Position numbers and translations under genes: made by a program. Shown here in pieces: positions 52,079-61,532 of a stretch of 62,298 nucleotides of DNA. The notes beneath the pieces are model-generated. The model was not told where the DNA came from and did not search any database. It saw only the letters and a list, made by a program, of their open reading frames with translations. This DNA is from Candidatus Kapaibacterium sp. Lineage in GTDB: Bacteria; Bacteroidota; Ignavibacteria; Kapaibacteriales; NICIL-2. Within the stretch, counting starts at the first letter, position 1, and the number at the start of each line of letters is the position of its first letter. The stretch spans positions 1,769,703 to 1,832,000 of the forward strand of contig BPHK01000001.1 of the NCBI GenBank assembly GCA_026003495.1. The letters run 5' to 3'.

Positions 52079-53440
52079 TTATGCCTTCTCGGCAGTATCT
52101 CGCCGAGCGTACAACAATCGTACTGCATGGTCGAGGACATACTCTGCACAGACGCGCTTCGGAGCCGGTGCGTAGGAGTGACGAACCGCACGGTCGCCAT
52201 CGAACGTCACGATCGTAATCGTGTTCAAATCTCCCTCAAACCCGCTATCGGGTGCATCGAGGGCATTGAGCACCGCAACATCGCAGCCGCGTCCACGAAG
52301 CTTGGCGATGCCATCGTCGAGCCGCTGTTGCTCCTCGAGTGCAAAACCGACAAGGACACCATCCGGTGGCTTAGCTTGCCCTAACGCAGCTAAAATGTCT
52401 GGAGTGCGGACGAGCTCGATGGTCATTCGATCGCCGATGTCGGCTCGCTTGAGCTTGCCTGGGCTGGGCGTTGCCGGCAAAAAATCTGCGACTGCTGCAG
52501 CTGCAATCGCGATACTCCACTGCCCTCGGTATCGCTGGGCTGCCTCGAGCATTTCGCGAGCTGATTCAACCTTGACAAGCTCGACTCCCTCCGGCGGATT
52601 GAGCGCAACAGGTCCGCTGACGAGGACCACACGTGCTTTCCTATCCCGGGCAGCTTCTGCGAGTGCGTACCCCATTTTGCCTGATGACCGGTTCGAAAGG
52701 AATCGCACTGCATCGAGCGCTTCGCGTGTCGGGCCAGCAGTGATGAGCACTGTGACGCCATCGAGTCGCCCCTGTTCTTCATGCATCAGCTGGGCAAGAG
52801 CAATCTCTGCTGTCAAACGATCCGCACGGACGGTTTCGTCCAGCGGGCGGCTCGAGAGGTACCGTGGTGCCTGGGTCGCCGCACGTGAGACCGCCGTCAC
52901 CAGATGCTCGACGATCACTGAAGGCTCAGGCATGCGGCCAACTCCCCAGAGTCCACTGGCAAGCTCGCCTTCCTCCGGCGGAATAAGGGTCGCTCCATCG
53001 CGACGGAGCTGCTCGACATTGCGCTGCGTCGCAGGATGTTCCCACATTGTTGTGTCCATTGCCGGCGCAACAACAAGCGGCGTCGAGCGTGGCAGTGCGA
53101 GCGCCAGACAGGCAACAACTGAATCACACAAGCCATGCGCAAGGGAACCAAGCAAATGTGCGCTGCACGGAGCAATGAGCATTGCATCTGCCCAGTGTGC
53201 CCAGTGGATATGCCAGGAGCCGCCATGCTGAATCTGCTCATCGAACATCTCGAGCGCCACTGCTTCCCCGGAGAGATTCCCCAGCACCAAAGGTGAAACA
53301 AAGTGCCGAGCCGATGGCGTCATCGCAACACGAACGTGCGCGCCACACTGCCGCAGAAGACGGACCACCAGCGGCGCTTTATACGCAGCGATGCTACCAC
53401 CGACGCCGAGAATGATCCGTTTACCGCGTAGTTGCTCCAT
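52079..53440 (-). CDS. coaBC: Coenzyme A biosynthesis bifunctional protein CoaBC
   Basis: This 453-residue fusion couples phosphopantothenate to cysteine and decarboxylates the product. The N-terminal CoaC flavoprotein part has GVGGSIAAYKAPLVVRLLRQ, the active His in WHIHWAHWADAMLIAP, and VVAPAMDTTMWEHPATQRN. The CoaB part (from about residue 215) has VLITAGPTREALDAVRFLSN and RSSGKMGYALAEAA. ATG 53440 gives the usual N-terminus. It lies downstream of rpoZ, a conserved order, but with a terminator-like hairpin between them. Confidence 0.96.
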   Translation of the reverse strand: MEQLRGKRIILGVGGSIAAYKAPLVVRLLRQCGAHVRVAMTPSARHFVSPLVLGNLSGEAVALEMFDEQIQHGGSWHIHWAHWADAMLIAPCSAHLLGSLAHGLCDSVVACLALALPRSTPLVVAPAMDTTMWEHPATQRNVEQLRRDGATLIPPEEGELASGLWGVGRMPEPSVIVEHLVTAVSRAATQAPRYLSSRPLDETVRADRLTAEIALAQLMHEEQGRLDGVTVLITAGPTREALDAVRFLSNRSSGKMGYALAEAARDRKARVVLVSGPVALNPPEGVELVKVESAREMLEAAQRYRGQWSIAIAAAAVADFLPATPSPGKLKRADIGDRMTIELVRTPDILAALGQAKPPDGVLVGFALEEQQRLDDGIAKLRGRGCDVAVLNALDAPDSGFEGDLNTITIVTFDGDRAVRHSYAPAPKRVCAEYVLDHAVRLLYARRDTAEKA

Positions 53441-53475
53441 CGCAGATGGTTCAGTTCCGATTGAGTGCAAAATAA

Positions 53476-53511
53476 ACGTCCGCTGCTACAGCGAAGGTAG
53501 TCAGCGGACGT
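53476..53511 (-). terminator. Terminator-like hairpin between rpoZ and coaBC
   Basis: The stem ACGTCCGCTG/CAGCGGACGT is extended inward by CTAC/GTAG with a one-base bulge. On the minus strand it is followed by TTTATTTTG, a U-rich tail. It lies 41 bases after the rpoZ stop and 36 bases before the coaBC ATG, so it may limit read-through from rpoZ. Confidence 0.6.
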
Positions 53512-53552
53512 AAACTGCCGTTTGATTCCGCCCCGGGACAAGGAACACTGTT

Positions 53553-53873
53553 CTACGCTTCCGCCGATGGCTGCTCTGCATTGGGGCGCCACCAATGCAG
53601 TTTGTCATCGAACATCTCACGCATCGCCAGAAACGTTGGCTTCGGTATGCGATCGAACTCGCGACTCACCTCAAGCTTGATAGCCCGTGTTTCGTTGTCT
53701 TCCTCCCGCTCTGCCAAATCGTAGGTACGCGCAAGGTACTGGTTCCGAATCTGATCGTTGATCTGCCGTGCACGCAAGCCAAGTGCAACAATCGCTTCGT
53801 AGAGCGACCCTTGCGCCGATGCTTTCATCTTGACTTCGATCGGATTGACCAAGCTCATGTGGTTGATGCTCAT
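53553..53873 (-). CDS. rpoZ: DNA-directed RNA polymerase omega subunit
   Basis: This 106-residue small subunit stabilises RNA polymerase assembly. It matches the Bacteroidetes/Chlorobi form of omega: SLYEAIVALGLRARQINDQI, NQYLARTYDLAEREEDNETR and KPTFLAMREMFDDKLHW. ATG 53873 or ATG 53858 are possible starts (MSINH or MSLVN). The TATTTTTG element 40 bases upstream and the following coaBC gene support the assignment. Confidence 0.85.
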   Translation of the reverse strand: MSINHMSLVNPIEVKMKASAQGSLYEAIVALGLRARQINDQIRNQYLARTYDLAEREEDNETRAIKLEVSREFDRIPKPTFLAMREMFDDKLHWWRPNAEQPSAEA

Positions 53874-53912
53874 CGCAGCATCGTAGCGAAGTGATACATT
53901 CCAAACTGGGTG

Positions 53913-53920
53913 CAAAAATA
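53913..53920 (-). promoter_or_regulatory. Bacteroidetes-type -7 element before rpoZ
   Basis: The minus strand reads TATTTTTG, an exact TAnnTTTG match and identical to the element before thiolase, 40 bases before ATG 53873. Confidence 0.5.
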
Positions 53921-53979
53921 CGGCAACGCTCCTGCGAACGTTCGACAACACACGATGCTTGCTCGATGGATTGCTTTGC

Positions 53980-53987
53980 TAAGTTTG
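53980..53987 (+). promoter_or_regulatory. Bacteroidetes-type -7 element before the M1 aminopeptidase
   Basis: TAAGTTTG, an exact TAnnTTTG match, lies 35 bases before the M1 peptidase ATG and is identical to the pckA element. Confidence 0.5.
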
Positions 53988-54021
53988 CCCACGTGTTCTT
54001 GCTACTCCATTTCCATCCACA

Positions 54022-56106
54022 ATGCGCTACATGCTCTCAGCCTACTCAGCGCTGCTTTGCTGCGCCCTGCTGTCTATCCCGTTTCATGCGCAAGCTCATA
54101 CTCTTCGAAGTGTCAGCAGTCAGATTCAGCCTTGTGAGCATCCCCGCTTTCCGGAAGTAGCTACCTGGCTGAGCCGACGTCCCTACGATGTGCTGCGGTA
54201 TGACCTAATTCTTGACTGGCGGGCTGCTCTCTCTGATAGTAGCCAACCCTCGCGAGAATATCGTGGCCTTCAAACAATCACTCTCCGATGTGATACCGCA
54301 CAGCTTTGGGCAATCGAGCTCGACGCAGATTCAACACTGGTCGTAGATTCGATCAGCATTCATCGTTGGTATGCCACGAGCACTGAGCATCCTACTCCCC
54401 AGCGCACTGGCAATCGTCTATGGCTGCAGCTTGCCACTCCACTGAACCGGGACGATACTGCTGCTATCACGATCGCATACCGCAACCGTTCTGCATCTGC
54501 CGTACGCCAAGAGTTTTACGGTGGCTACAACCGCTACTGGCATGACGATTCTGGGAACGAGCTGCCTTCCCCGATTGCGTACACAATGAGCCAACCGAAC
54601 AGTGCGCGACGGTGGATGCCCTGCTACGATCGCCCGTACGACAAGGCACTGGCGACAATAACGATCCTTGCTCCTCCAGGTTTTACAACTCTCGCCAACG
54701 GCACTGCTGATTCGGTAACGCTCGACTGGGACGGCTCGCAGATTCGAGCCTATCGCTACACCAGCGCAGAGCCGATTTCCACCTATCTGATGGTCGCAAT
54801 CGCCTCACGCTATGCGGTACTGGAGCGAAGCTATCCCTCGCGAGACTCGGTACGCACAATCCCACTGCGGCTCTACCTGTGGCAAAGCGACTTGCTCAGC
54901 TATGCAGACAACGCTGCATGGATGCTCGCAGTAACCGAGGAGATGATGCGTGCGTATGAACACCACTACCGTCCGTATCCATTTGGCAGCTACGGGCAAG
55001 CGCTGCTCTACCCATACTTCATGGGTGCAATGGAGCACCAAACAATGACCACGCTTCACCGCAACTCCCTTATCCAACGGTGGGAGACAGTCATCGCACA
55101 CGAACTGGCGCATCACTGGCTCGGTGATCTTGTTACCTGCGCAACGTGGAACGACCTCTGGCTCAACGAAGGCGGCGCAACGTACAGTGAACGGCTGTGG
55201 CTTGAATATGCCTACGGCGATTCGGTAGCGCGGAGCTACTTTGCAGCGCGCCGGGATCGTGATTACTTCCGCGCCGATGGCGCGCGCTCGCAGCCCCCAG
55301 TGTACAACACCAGCGGCACAAACCTGTTCAACACCGGCACAACCTATGTCAAGGCAGGCTGGATTTATCACATGATGCGCTCCATGCTTGGCGACAGCAC
55401 GTTTTTCGGATTGCTGCGCAGCTACTTCGATCGTTTCGCATACCAGTCGCTCGAAACGGAGGATTTGGTGCGCTTCTGCCAGCAACGCGTCCCAGCCCCA
55501 CCGGTACCATGGCGCACGTTTTTCGATCAATGGGTCTATGCTGTGGGTCATCCGATTCTGCATGCAGATCTCCTTTCCTTTGAGCAAACTGCACGGGGCT
55601 ACCGCGTCCGCGTTCGGATCGCGCAGGTGCAAGATAGTTCAGCATTCCTTCCCGTCTATGTCGTGCCGTTGCAGCTTCGGCTGCGGGAGTATTGGTCCGG
55701 CGGAATCTATGATACGACGGTGCTGCTTTCCCAGCGCGAGCAAATTGCAGTGCTGGAGCTGCCTTTTTTGCCGCGCACGCTCGAACTCGACCCAGACGAT
55801 GCAATTCTCTGCCAGAAAGATTCAAGTGCGCTGGTGTTGAGCCTCGAAGCAGAAACCTCTCCGGAGGACATCCGTGTTCTCCCCCATCCCTGCATGCGCG
55901 GTCAGCCACTGACGGTATGGCTGCCCCCCACGTGGAACGCTGCAACGGTTCGACTCTGGATGAGCGATGGTCGCCTTGCTTTCCAGACCACTACGAGCAG
56001 TGAGCTATCGAGCATCGAGAGCGCTTCCCTTGCTCCTGGGCTGTACATGCTTGAAGTTGCTGCACATCAGCGCATTCGCCGTCAACGCGTCATCATCCTC
56101 CCGTAG
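54022..56106 (+). CDS. Exported M1 family aminopeptidase with T9SS sorting domain
   Basis: This 694-residue zinc aminopeptidase starts with signal MRYMLSAYSALLCCALLSIP. An N-terminal beta domain is followed by the catalytic domain with the exopeptidase motif GAMEHQT and the zinc site VIAHELAHHWLGDL with its third ligand in LWLNEGGATYSE. The last ~80 residues form a T9SS type A sorting domain (VLPHPCMRGQPLTVW, LAPGLYMLEVAAHQRIRR), so export through the outer membrane is predicted. It probably releases amino acids from external peptides. The aminotransferase gene starts four bases after its stop. Confidence 0.92.
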   Translation: MRYMLSAYSALLCCALLSIPFHAQAHTLRSVSSQIQPCEHPRFPEVATWLSRRPYDVLRYDLILDWRAALSDSSQPSREYRGLQTITLRCDTAQLWAIELDADSTLVVDSISIHRWYATSTEHPTPQRTGNRLWLQLATPLNRDDTAAITIAYRNRSASAVRQEFYGGYNRYWHDDSGNELPSPIAYTMSQPNSARRWMPCYDRPYDKALATITILAPPGFTTLANGTADSVTLDWDGSQIRAYRYTSAEPISTYLMVAIASRYAVLERSYPSRDSVRTIPLRLYLWQSDLLSYADNAAWMLAVTEEMMRAYEHHYRPYPFGSYGQALLYPYFMGAMEHQTMTTLHRNSLIQRWETVIAHELAHHWLGDLVTCATWNDLWLNEGGATYSERLWLEYAYGDSVARSYFAARRDRDYFRADGARSQPPVYNTSGTNLFNTGTTYVKAGWIYHMMRSMLGDSTFFGLLRSYFDRFAYQSLETEDLVRFCQQRVPAPPVPWRTFFDQWVYAVGHPILHADLLSFEQTARGYRVRVRIAQVQDSSAFLPVYVVPLQLRLREYWSGGIYDTTVLLSQREQIAVLELPFLPRTLELDPDDAILCQKDSSALVLSLEAETSPEDIRVLPHPCMRGQPLTVWLPPTWNAATVRLWMSDGRLAFQTTTSSELSSIESASLAPGLYMLEVAAHQRIRRQRVIILP

Positions 56107-56110
56107 TCGT

Positions 56111-57289
56111 ATGCGGCAACTTTCCCGGCGAGTTCTTGCAGCCAGCGAATCACAAACCCTCTCGATCGCTGCGCGCGCAAAGCAGTTGGCTCGCGAGGGC
56201 CACGACGTCATCTCGCTTGCTGTCGGCGAACCTGATTTCCCGACGCCTGCGTGTGTGCGACGTGCCGCCATTGCTGCAATCGAAGAAGGGAAAACGCGTT
56301 ACACCGAATCATCCGGCATCCTTGAACTCCGACGCGCTGTCGCAGAAAAGTTCCGAACCGAAAATCATCTTCTGCACGCAAGTGAAGAGTCTGTGCTCAT
56401 CTCCTGTGGTGCAAAGCACAGCATCATGAATGCACTCCATGCGATCTGCAATCCAGGCGATCGCGTCATCATCGTTGCGCCGTACTGGGTGAGCTACCCA
56501 GCGATGGTTACGCTTGCAGGCGCTGAACCAGTCATCATCGCGACATCGCCTGGCGAGAACTTCAAACTTCAACCCGATCGCCTTCGCGACTATTTCGATG
56601 ACCGTCTGGCTTGCGTGATCATCAATTCGCCCTGCAACCCAACAGGAGTGATGTACACCCGAGAGGAACTTGCTGCACTTGCAGATGTGCTCGCCGAGCA
56701 TGAGTGCTACATCATCAGCGATGAGATTTACGAAAAGCTGACCTACACACGCCAGCACGCCAGCATTGGTTCCTTCGAGCAGGTTGCACATCGCACAATC
56801 ACCGTCAACGGCTGCTCCAAAGCCTACGCGATGACCGGATGGCGAATTGGCTTCATGACCGGTCCGGTACACGTCATCGCGCAAGCTGCGAAAGTCCAGA
56901 GCCAGGATACATCGAATCCGAACTCGATTGCGCAGTATGCCGCACTGGCAGCTTTGGAACATGCCGCAGCCGATGTTGAGCACATGCGCACGTGCTTTGA
57001 GCAACGGCGCCAGCTTCTGCTCGATCTGTTCGCTGCAGTCCCAGCAGTGCGTGCTCTTCCACCCGACGGCGCGTTTTATGTGTGGTTAGACATTCGCGTA
57101 CTTCTGACCGAGCAGCGAACTTCGGCTGACATTGCCACCGAGCTGCTCGAGCGCTACTACGTGGCAACTGTCCCGGGTGAGGCGTTCGGCATGACAGGGT
57201 ACCTTCGGCTATCCTTCGCAACGAGTGAAGGGCACCTCAACCGAGCAGTTGAGCGCTTAGCAACATATCTGGCATCATTGAACAGTTAG
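56111..57289 (+). CDS. aspB: Aspartate aminotransferase, class I PLP enzyme
   Basis: This 392-residue enzyme moves amino groups between aspartate or similar amino acids and 2-oxoglutarate. Seen: VISLAVGEPDFPTP, GKTRYTESSGILELRRA, INSPCNPTGVMYT, DEIYEKLTY, and the PLP lysine in VNGCSKAYAMTGWRIGFMTG. The N-terminal part (LAASESQTLSIAARAKQLAR) is that of the I-gamma AspB subgroup; some members also act on prephenate. ATG 56111 follows the M1 peptidase stop by four bases, linking peptide cleavage with amino-acid use. Confidence 0.92.
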   Translation: MRQLSRRVLAASESQTLSIAARAKQLAREGHDVISLAVGEPDFPTPACVRRAAIAAIEEGKTRYTESSGILELRRAVAEKFRTENHLLHASEESVLISCGAKHSIMNALHAICNPGDRVIIVAPYWVSYPAMVTLAGAEPVIIATSPGENFKLQPDRLRDYFDDRLACVIINSPCNPTGVMYTREELAALADVLAEHECYIISDEIYEKLTYTRQHASIGSFEQVAHRTITVNGCSKAYAMTGWRIGFMTGPVHVIAQAAKVQSQDTSNPNSIAQYAALAALEHAAADVEHMRTCFEQRRQLLLDLFAAVPAVRALPPDGAFYVWLDIRVLLTEQRTSADIATELLERYYVATVPGEAFGMTGYLRLSFATSEGHLNRAVERLATYLASLNS

Positions 57290-57301
57290 CGCAGAGGGCC
57301 A

Positions 57302-57934
57302 ATGCACATGGGCACAGCGCACATCAGCCACTTACCATCGCACATCGTTGAGGAGCTACTCCGAGCGGCTGTCATCAAAAGCTTTGCTGCTGGCCAACCG
57401 ATTACGCTTCCGAATGAATATCCACGCAGTGTACCCCTGGTGCTCAGCGGTGCACTCAAGGTCTTTTACCGCCCAGAGATGAACGAGGAATTAGTCCTCT
57501 ACTTTCTCGAAGCTGAGCAATACTGCATGATGTCGCTGCTGGCGGGAATTCGTCGTCTGCCCTCAAACCTTTACAGCACTGCAGAAACAGACTGCCAGGT
57601 TGCGTTTGTCCGCCTTGAACACTTTTTCGCTGTCCTCCAACGCCAACCACTCCTGCTGGAACATCTGCTGTATCTCTACCACCAGCGCATCGAAGACCTT
57701 CTGGACCTTATCACAACGTTCAAATTCAGCGGGCTGACCGATCGCCTGCTGGCTTTGCTGCGCCGTAAAGTAGAGCTAACCAACACGCAAACGCTCCACA
57801 TCACACATGAAGAGTTAGCACACGAATTGGGGACCTCCCGTGTGGTCGTCTCCCGCCTGCTCAAAGAGCTCGAACGCAAAGGGATGGTGGAGCTGCATCG
57901 AGGAACAATCACTGTCCACGACTCTGCGCAGTAG
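57302..57934 (+). CDS. Crp/Fnr family transcriptional regulator
   Basis: This 210-residue regulator has an N-terminal cyclic-nucleotide-binding-like beta roll (about 10-120), a dimer helix (LLYLYHQRIEDLLDLI), and a C-terminal winged helix with ITHEELAHELGTSRVVVSRL. There is no N-terminal Cys cluster for an iron-sulfur centre as in FNR; single Cys residues occur (QYCMM, ETDCQ). Its stop lies at the edge of a perfect TGTAAC-N4-GTTACA site that precedes the sulfide:quinone oxidoreductase gene, so it is the likely regulator of that gene (inference). ATG 57302 or 57308 may be the start. Confidence 0.9.
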   Translation: MHMGTAHISHLPSHIVEELLRAAVIKSFAAGQPITLPNEYPRSVPLVLSGALKVFYRPEMNEELVLYFLEAEQYCMMSLLAGIRRLPSNLYSTAETDCQVAFVRLEHFFAVLQRQPLLLEHLLYLYHQRIEDLLDLITTFKFSGLTDRLLALLRRKVELTNTQTLHITHEELAHELGTSRVVVSRLLKELERKGMVELHRGTITVHDSAQ

Positions 57935-57950
57935 TGTAACAGGAGTTACA
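57935..57950 (+). promoter_or_regulatory. Crp/Fnr-type operator upstream of sqr
   Basis: A perfect inverted repeat TGTAAC-AGGA-GTTACA starts one base after the regulator's stop and ends 53 bases before the sqr ATG. A further TGTAAC half-site occurs at 57983-57988, and an AT-rich TATAAAAT lies between (57964 onward). Symmetry and half-site length fit a Crp/Fnr-family dimer; the sequence resembles sites proposed for HcpR-like regulators, from memory. Confidence 0.6.
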
Positions 57951-58003
57951 TTTTTTGTGGCATATAAAATGTAAATTAGCTGTGTAACAATACGAGGCTT
58001 GCT

Positions 58004-59230
58004 ATGGCGCGCACACATTACCAAGTGTTGATCATCGGTGGTGGCAATGCAGGGCTATCGGTAGCAGCCCACCTTCTCCGTCGTAATTCCTCGCTCGAGA
58101 TCGGGATCATCGAGCCGAGCGACTACCATTACTACCAGCCAGCATGGACGCTCGTTGGCGGTGGAGCATACGACATCAATAAAACGGTACAGCCAGAAGC
58201 GAAGTATATTCCAAAGGGCGCCGATTGGATCAAGGACTACGCCGAAGAAATTCTTCCAGATTCCAACACGGTCGCCACACGCTCTGGGAAGCGCTACACG
58301 TATGACTACCTTGTCGTCTGTCCTGGTATTCAACTCGACTGGCACAAAATCGAAGGCGCCGAGCAGTGGCTTGGCAAGCGCGGGATCACAAGCAACTACA
58401 CCTTCAAGACCGCACCCTACACATACGAGTGCATTGCCAGCTTCACCGGCAAAGGCAAAGCACTCTTTACCGCCCCGAATACCCCCATCAAGTGTGGCGG
58501 TGCACCGCAGAAGATCATGTACCTTGCAGCGGATAATTTCCGCCGTCGAGGGCTTCTTGGCAATGACACCGTGCATTTCTACTCTGGTGGAGGTGTAATA
58601 TTCGGTGTTCAGAAATACGCAGAAGCACTCAAGAAAGTCTGCGAACGATACCACATCGGGCTGCATTTTCTCCACAACTGTGTGGCGGTCGATGGAGAGC
58701 GGAAAGTAGCATACTTCGAAGCAAAAAAAGGCGATACAACTGAACGCATCGCCGTTGAGTTCGAGATGATCCACCTGACACCACCCCAAAGCGCACCCGA
58801 TTTCATCAAGCGTAGTCCACTTGCAGTACCCAATGATCCTCTCGGTTGGATGGAGGTGGATAAACATACGCTCCAGCATCCACGCTATCCAAACGTCTTC
58901 GGTATCGGCGACGTAACAAACACCCCGAATGCAAAAACTGGTGCAGCGATCCGCAAGCAAAATCCCGTCCTGGTGGAGAACCTGCTCTACTGCATCGAAC
59001 ACAAGACAACCACTCTCCCTGCCCCAAAGCAGTACAATGGCTATGGCTCGTGCCCACTGGTAACGGGCTATGGCAGACTTATTCTCGCAGAGTTCGACTA
59101 CAACAATACCCCGCAAGAGAGCTTCCCCTTTGATCAGAGTAAGGAGCGCTTCAGCATGTGGCTCCTCAAGAAGGAAATTCTTCCCCGCCTCTACTGGCAC
59201 GCGATCTTGAAAGGCAAGATGCAAGGGTAA
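58004..59230 (+). CDS. sqr: Sulfide:quinone oxidoreductase, type II (SQOR-like)
   Basis: This 408-residue FAD protein oxidises sulfide and passes electrons to quinone at the membrane. Seen: the FAD-binding motif VLIIGGGNAGLSVAAHLLRR, YHYYQPAWTLVGGGAY, the first redox Cys in TPIKCGGAPQKIMYLAADNF, FGIGDVTNTPNAKTGAAIRK, and the second redox Cys in YGSCPLVTGYGRLILAEFDY. These match the two catalytic cysteines of human SQOR/HMT2-type enzymes rather than the three-cysteine type I. No persulfide dioxygenase or rhodanese is adjacent. It lies downstream of a Crp/Fnr gene and operator. Confidence 0.93.
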   Translation: MARTHYQVLIIGGGNAGLSVAAHLLRRNSSLEIGIIEPSDYHYYQPAWTLVGGGAYDINKTVQPEAKYIPKGADWIKDYAEEILPDSNTVATRSGKRYTYDYLVVCPGIQLDWHKIEGAEQWLGKRGITSNYTFKTAPYTYECIASFTGKGKALFTAPNTPIKCGGAPQKIMYLAADNFRRRGLLGNDTVHFYSGGGVIFGVQKYAEALKKVCERYHIGLHFLHNCVAVDGERKVAYFEAKKGDTTERIAVEFEMIHLTPPQSAPDFIKRSPLAVPNDPLGWMEVDKHTLQHPRYPNVFGIGDVTNTPNAKTGAAIRKQNPVLVENLLYCIEHKTTTLPAPKQYNGYGSCPLVTGYGRLILAEFDYNNTPQESFPFDQSKERFSMWLLKKEILPRLYWHAILKGKMQG

Positions 59231-59247
59231 CGGCATATTCTCTCCTC

Positions 59248-59293
59248 GCCCCTGCAGGGCATCCGCCACTACGTGGCAATGCCTTGCGGGGGC
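59248..59293. terminator. Long bidirectional terminator hairpin between sqr and copA
   Basis: A 15-bp stem GCCCCTGCAGGGCAT/ATGCCTTGCGGGGGC with two G-T pairs continues inward as GCCAC-TAC-GTGGC. It lies 17 bases after the sqr stop and 11 bases after the copA end, serving two convergent genes. Confidence 0.65.
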
Positions 59294-59304
59294 AGATGGA
59301 GATA

Positions 59305-61530
59305 TCACGATGTGTACCGTAAGCGGAGGCTGTTGGTAACAACCGACACCGAACTTGCTGCCATTGCTAATCCAGCCAGCATCGGATGCAAGAGAACCCC
59401 ACTGAGTGGGTAGAGCAGACCCGCTGCAATAGGAATGAGCACAAGGTTGTACACAAATGCCCAAGCGAAGTTCTGCCGGATCGTGCGCCGAAGTCTTTCG
59501 GCAAGATGTATCAGCGCAATGAGCAAAGATAGTCGCTCCCCAATCAACGTAACGTCCGCTGCATGGACTGCGACATCACTGCCGCTCCCTAACGCAATGC
59601 TCGTATCAGCTTCGGCGAGCGCCTGCGCATCGTTGATCCCATCACCCACCATTGCGACATATCCTGTTGCGCCCTGCCGGAGTTGGCGAACGTAGTCTTG
59701 TTTTTCTTGTGGGAGCGCAGGCGCAAGAATGTGCTCGATGCCGACTGCTGCGGCAACGTGCTCTGCTGCATCTCGGCGATCGCCGCTGACAAGATGAACA
59801 ACGACGCCTCTCCGGCGCAAGTACTCGACAAGCTCGCGAGCATCGTTTCTGATTGCATCGCGCAGCCAGACTGCGAGCACAAGCTTTCCATCCATCGCTA
59901 CGAAAACTTCCGTTGCTGCTACCTGGCTTTCGGCAGGAACTTCGATATCGTGTTCCTCCATCCACGCGCGATTTCCGACCAAGATTGTATGCGAGTCATT
60001 CCACGCACGAAGACCGCGCCCGCGCACCTGCTCAACAGTGCATTCACCCGCCGCAGGTACATTGAGCCACTCGGCGACTGCCTGCGAGAGGGGATGTGTA
60101 CTCCGCTCGAGCACTGCACGCACCAACGGAGCATAGTCTCGACGTTCAAGCTCTGGCAAATACCACGCCGCATGTACCACAGTTGGTTTTCCCTGCGTGA
60201 GCGTGCCGGTCTTATCAAACACGACATGGGCAAGGTCCAGGAGTACATCGAAGGTGCGTGCATTGCGGACAAGAATGCCGTGCTGAGCAGCGCGCCCCAA
60301 GGCAACAGCAATTGCCGTCGGTGTTGCAAGGCCGAGTGCACATGGACACGCGACGATCAACACTGATACAACGGAAAGCAGACCAAGGCTGCTCGCTTTA
60401 TCAGGAGCGAATACCACCCAGCTCACAGCTGTCAACGCTGCAACGGCGATAACAGCCGGCACAAACACCGCTGCAATCCGATCGGCAAGTTCCTGGGTAG
60501 GTGCTTTGCTCGATTGTGCTCGCTCGACTGCACGAACGATGCTGCCAAGGATGGTTCCACGACCGACAGCACGTGCTTCGATACTAACTGTGCCATCGCC
60601 GTTGAGTGTTCCTGCATAGACCCGATCACCTGGGGCTTTTGCAACGGGCAGTGATTCACCGCTCAATAGCTGCTCATCCACCCATGACTGTCCTTCGACA
60701 ACGATGCCATCAACGGGGATGCGCTCACCCGGCAGCACAACGATATGGTCGCCACGCTGCACCTGTGTAAGTGGCGTATCGGTCAGGACCCCGTTCCGAC
60801 GCAGGTGAACCGTGCGCGGCTGCAACTCCACGAGCGCAAGCAGTGCTGCATTCGTTTGCATCCGCGCGCGTTGCTCCAAGTATCTCCCGAGCAAAATGAA
60901 GGTGACGATCGTTGCAGCCGACTCAAAGTACACATGTGGTTCGATACCTAACGCTTGGAGTTGTGCGGGTATGAGTGCAGCGACCAGGCTCCACCCCCAT
61001 GCAATTCCAGTGCTCAGCGCTACAAGCGTATCCATCGCAAGTGCACGTGCACGGATTTGCGACCAGGCGCGCACGAAGAATTGGCGTCCGAAATACAGCA
61101 CGACTGCGCTCGAGAGAGCAGCGCTGAGCAGAATTGCCCAGCGCTGGGTATGCCACGGACCCATCCCGAGCACAATAACTGGTGCCGTTGCAAGCGCAGC
61201 ACCGACCGTGCGGTTCTTGAGCTGTCCGAGGGCACGGCGTTCACGCGCCGCAGCATCGGCAAGCGCGGTTGCAGTATCCTCTGTCTGCACCAAGTCGTAG
61301 CCGAATTCACGGAGCACGGATGCGACATCGGCTGGTTGCACCTCCAGCGGATCGTACTCGAGCGTTACAGTCGCAGTTGCTACGTTGACCACCGCACGCT
61401 GCACTCCGGGAATAGAGCGGGAGAGCGACTCAATCGAGCGTGCGCATGCAGCGCAGGAGATTCCTACAACCGGGAATGTCTCTACAACCGTCGGTGTGCG
61501 TTTTTGTTGCGCCACATGTTCGGCGGCCAT
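59305..61530 (-). CDS. copA: Copper-translocating P-type ATPase
   Basis: This 741-residue P1B-1 ATPase pumps Cu(I) out of the cytoplasm. One N-terminal HMA domain has the CxxC motif in [17 protein letters not shown]. Eight hydrophobic segments include the metal site [18 protein letters not shown]. Phosphorylation occurs at [14 protein letters not shown]; the hinge is [20 protein letters not shown]. The last helices carry [15 protein letters not shown] and [13 protein letters not shown], the Cu-type YN...MxxSS pattern. It is preceded two bases upstream by a CopZ chaperone gene on the same strand. Confidence 0.95.
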   Translation of the reverse strand: MAAEHVAQQKRTPTVVETFPVVGISCAACARSIESLSRSIPGVQRAVVNVATATVTLEYDPLEVQPADVASVLREFGYDLVQTEDTATALADAAARERRALGQLKNRTVGAALATAPVIVLGMGPWHTQRWAILLSAALSSAVVLYFGRQFFVRAWSQIRARALAMDTLVALSTGIAWGWSLVAALIPAQLQALGIEPHVYFESAATIVTFILLGRYLEQRARMQTNAALLALVELQPRTVHLRRNGVLTDTPLTQVQRGDHIVVLPGERIPVDGIVVEGQSWVDEQLLSGESLPVAKAPGDRVYAGTLNGDGTVSIEARAVGRGTILGSIVRAVERAQSSKAPTQELADRIAAVFVPAVIAVAALTAVSWVVFAPDKASSLGLLSVVSVLIVACPCALGLATPTAIAVALGRAAQHGILVRNARTFDVLLDLAHVVFDKTGTLTQGKPTVVHAAWYLPELERRDYAPLVRAVLERSTHPLSQAVAEWLNVPAAGECTVEQVRGRGLRAWNDSHTILVGNRAWMEEHDIEVPAESQVAATEVFVAMDGKLVLAVWLRDAIRNDARELVEYLRRRGVVVHLVSGDRRDAAEHVAAAVGIEHILAPALPQEKQDYVRQLRQGATGYVAMVGDGINDAQALAEADTSIALGSGSDVAVHAADVTLIGERLSLLIALIHLAERLRRTIRQNFAWAFVYNLVLIPIAAGLLYPLSGVLLHPMLAGLAMAASSVSVVTNSLRLRYTS

Positions 61531-61532
61531 AA

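Noticed and set aside
52065-52086. Terminator between pepP and coaBC
   Set aside because: AGGCATA/TATGCCT forms only a 7-bp stem that includes the coaBC stop and has no T tract.
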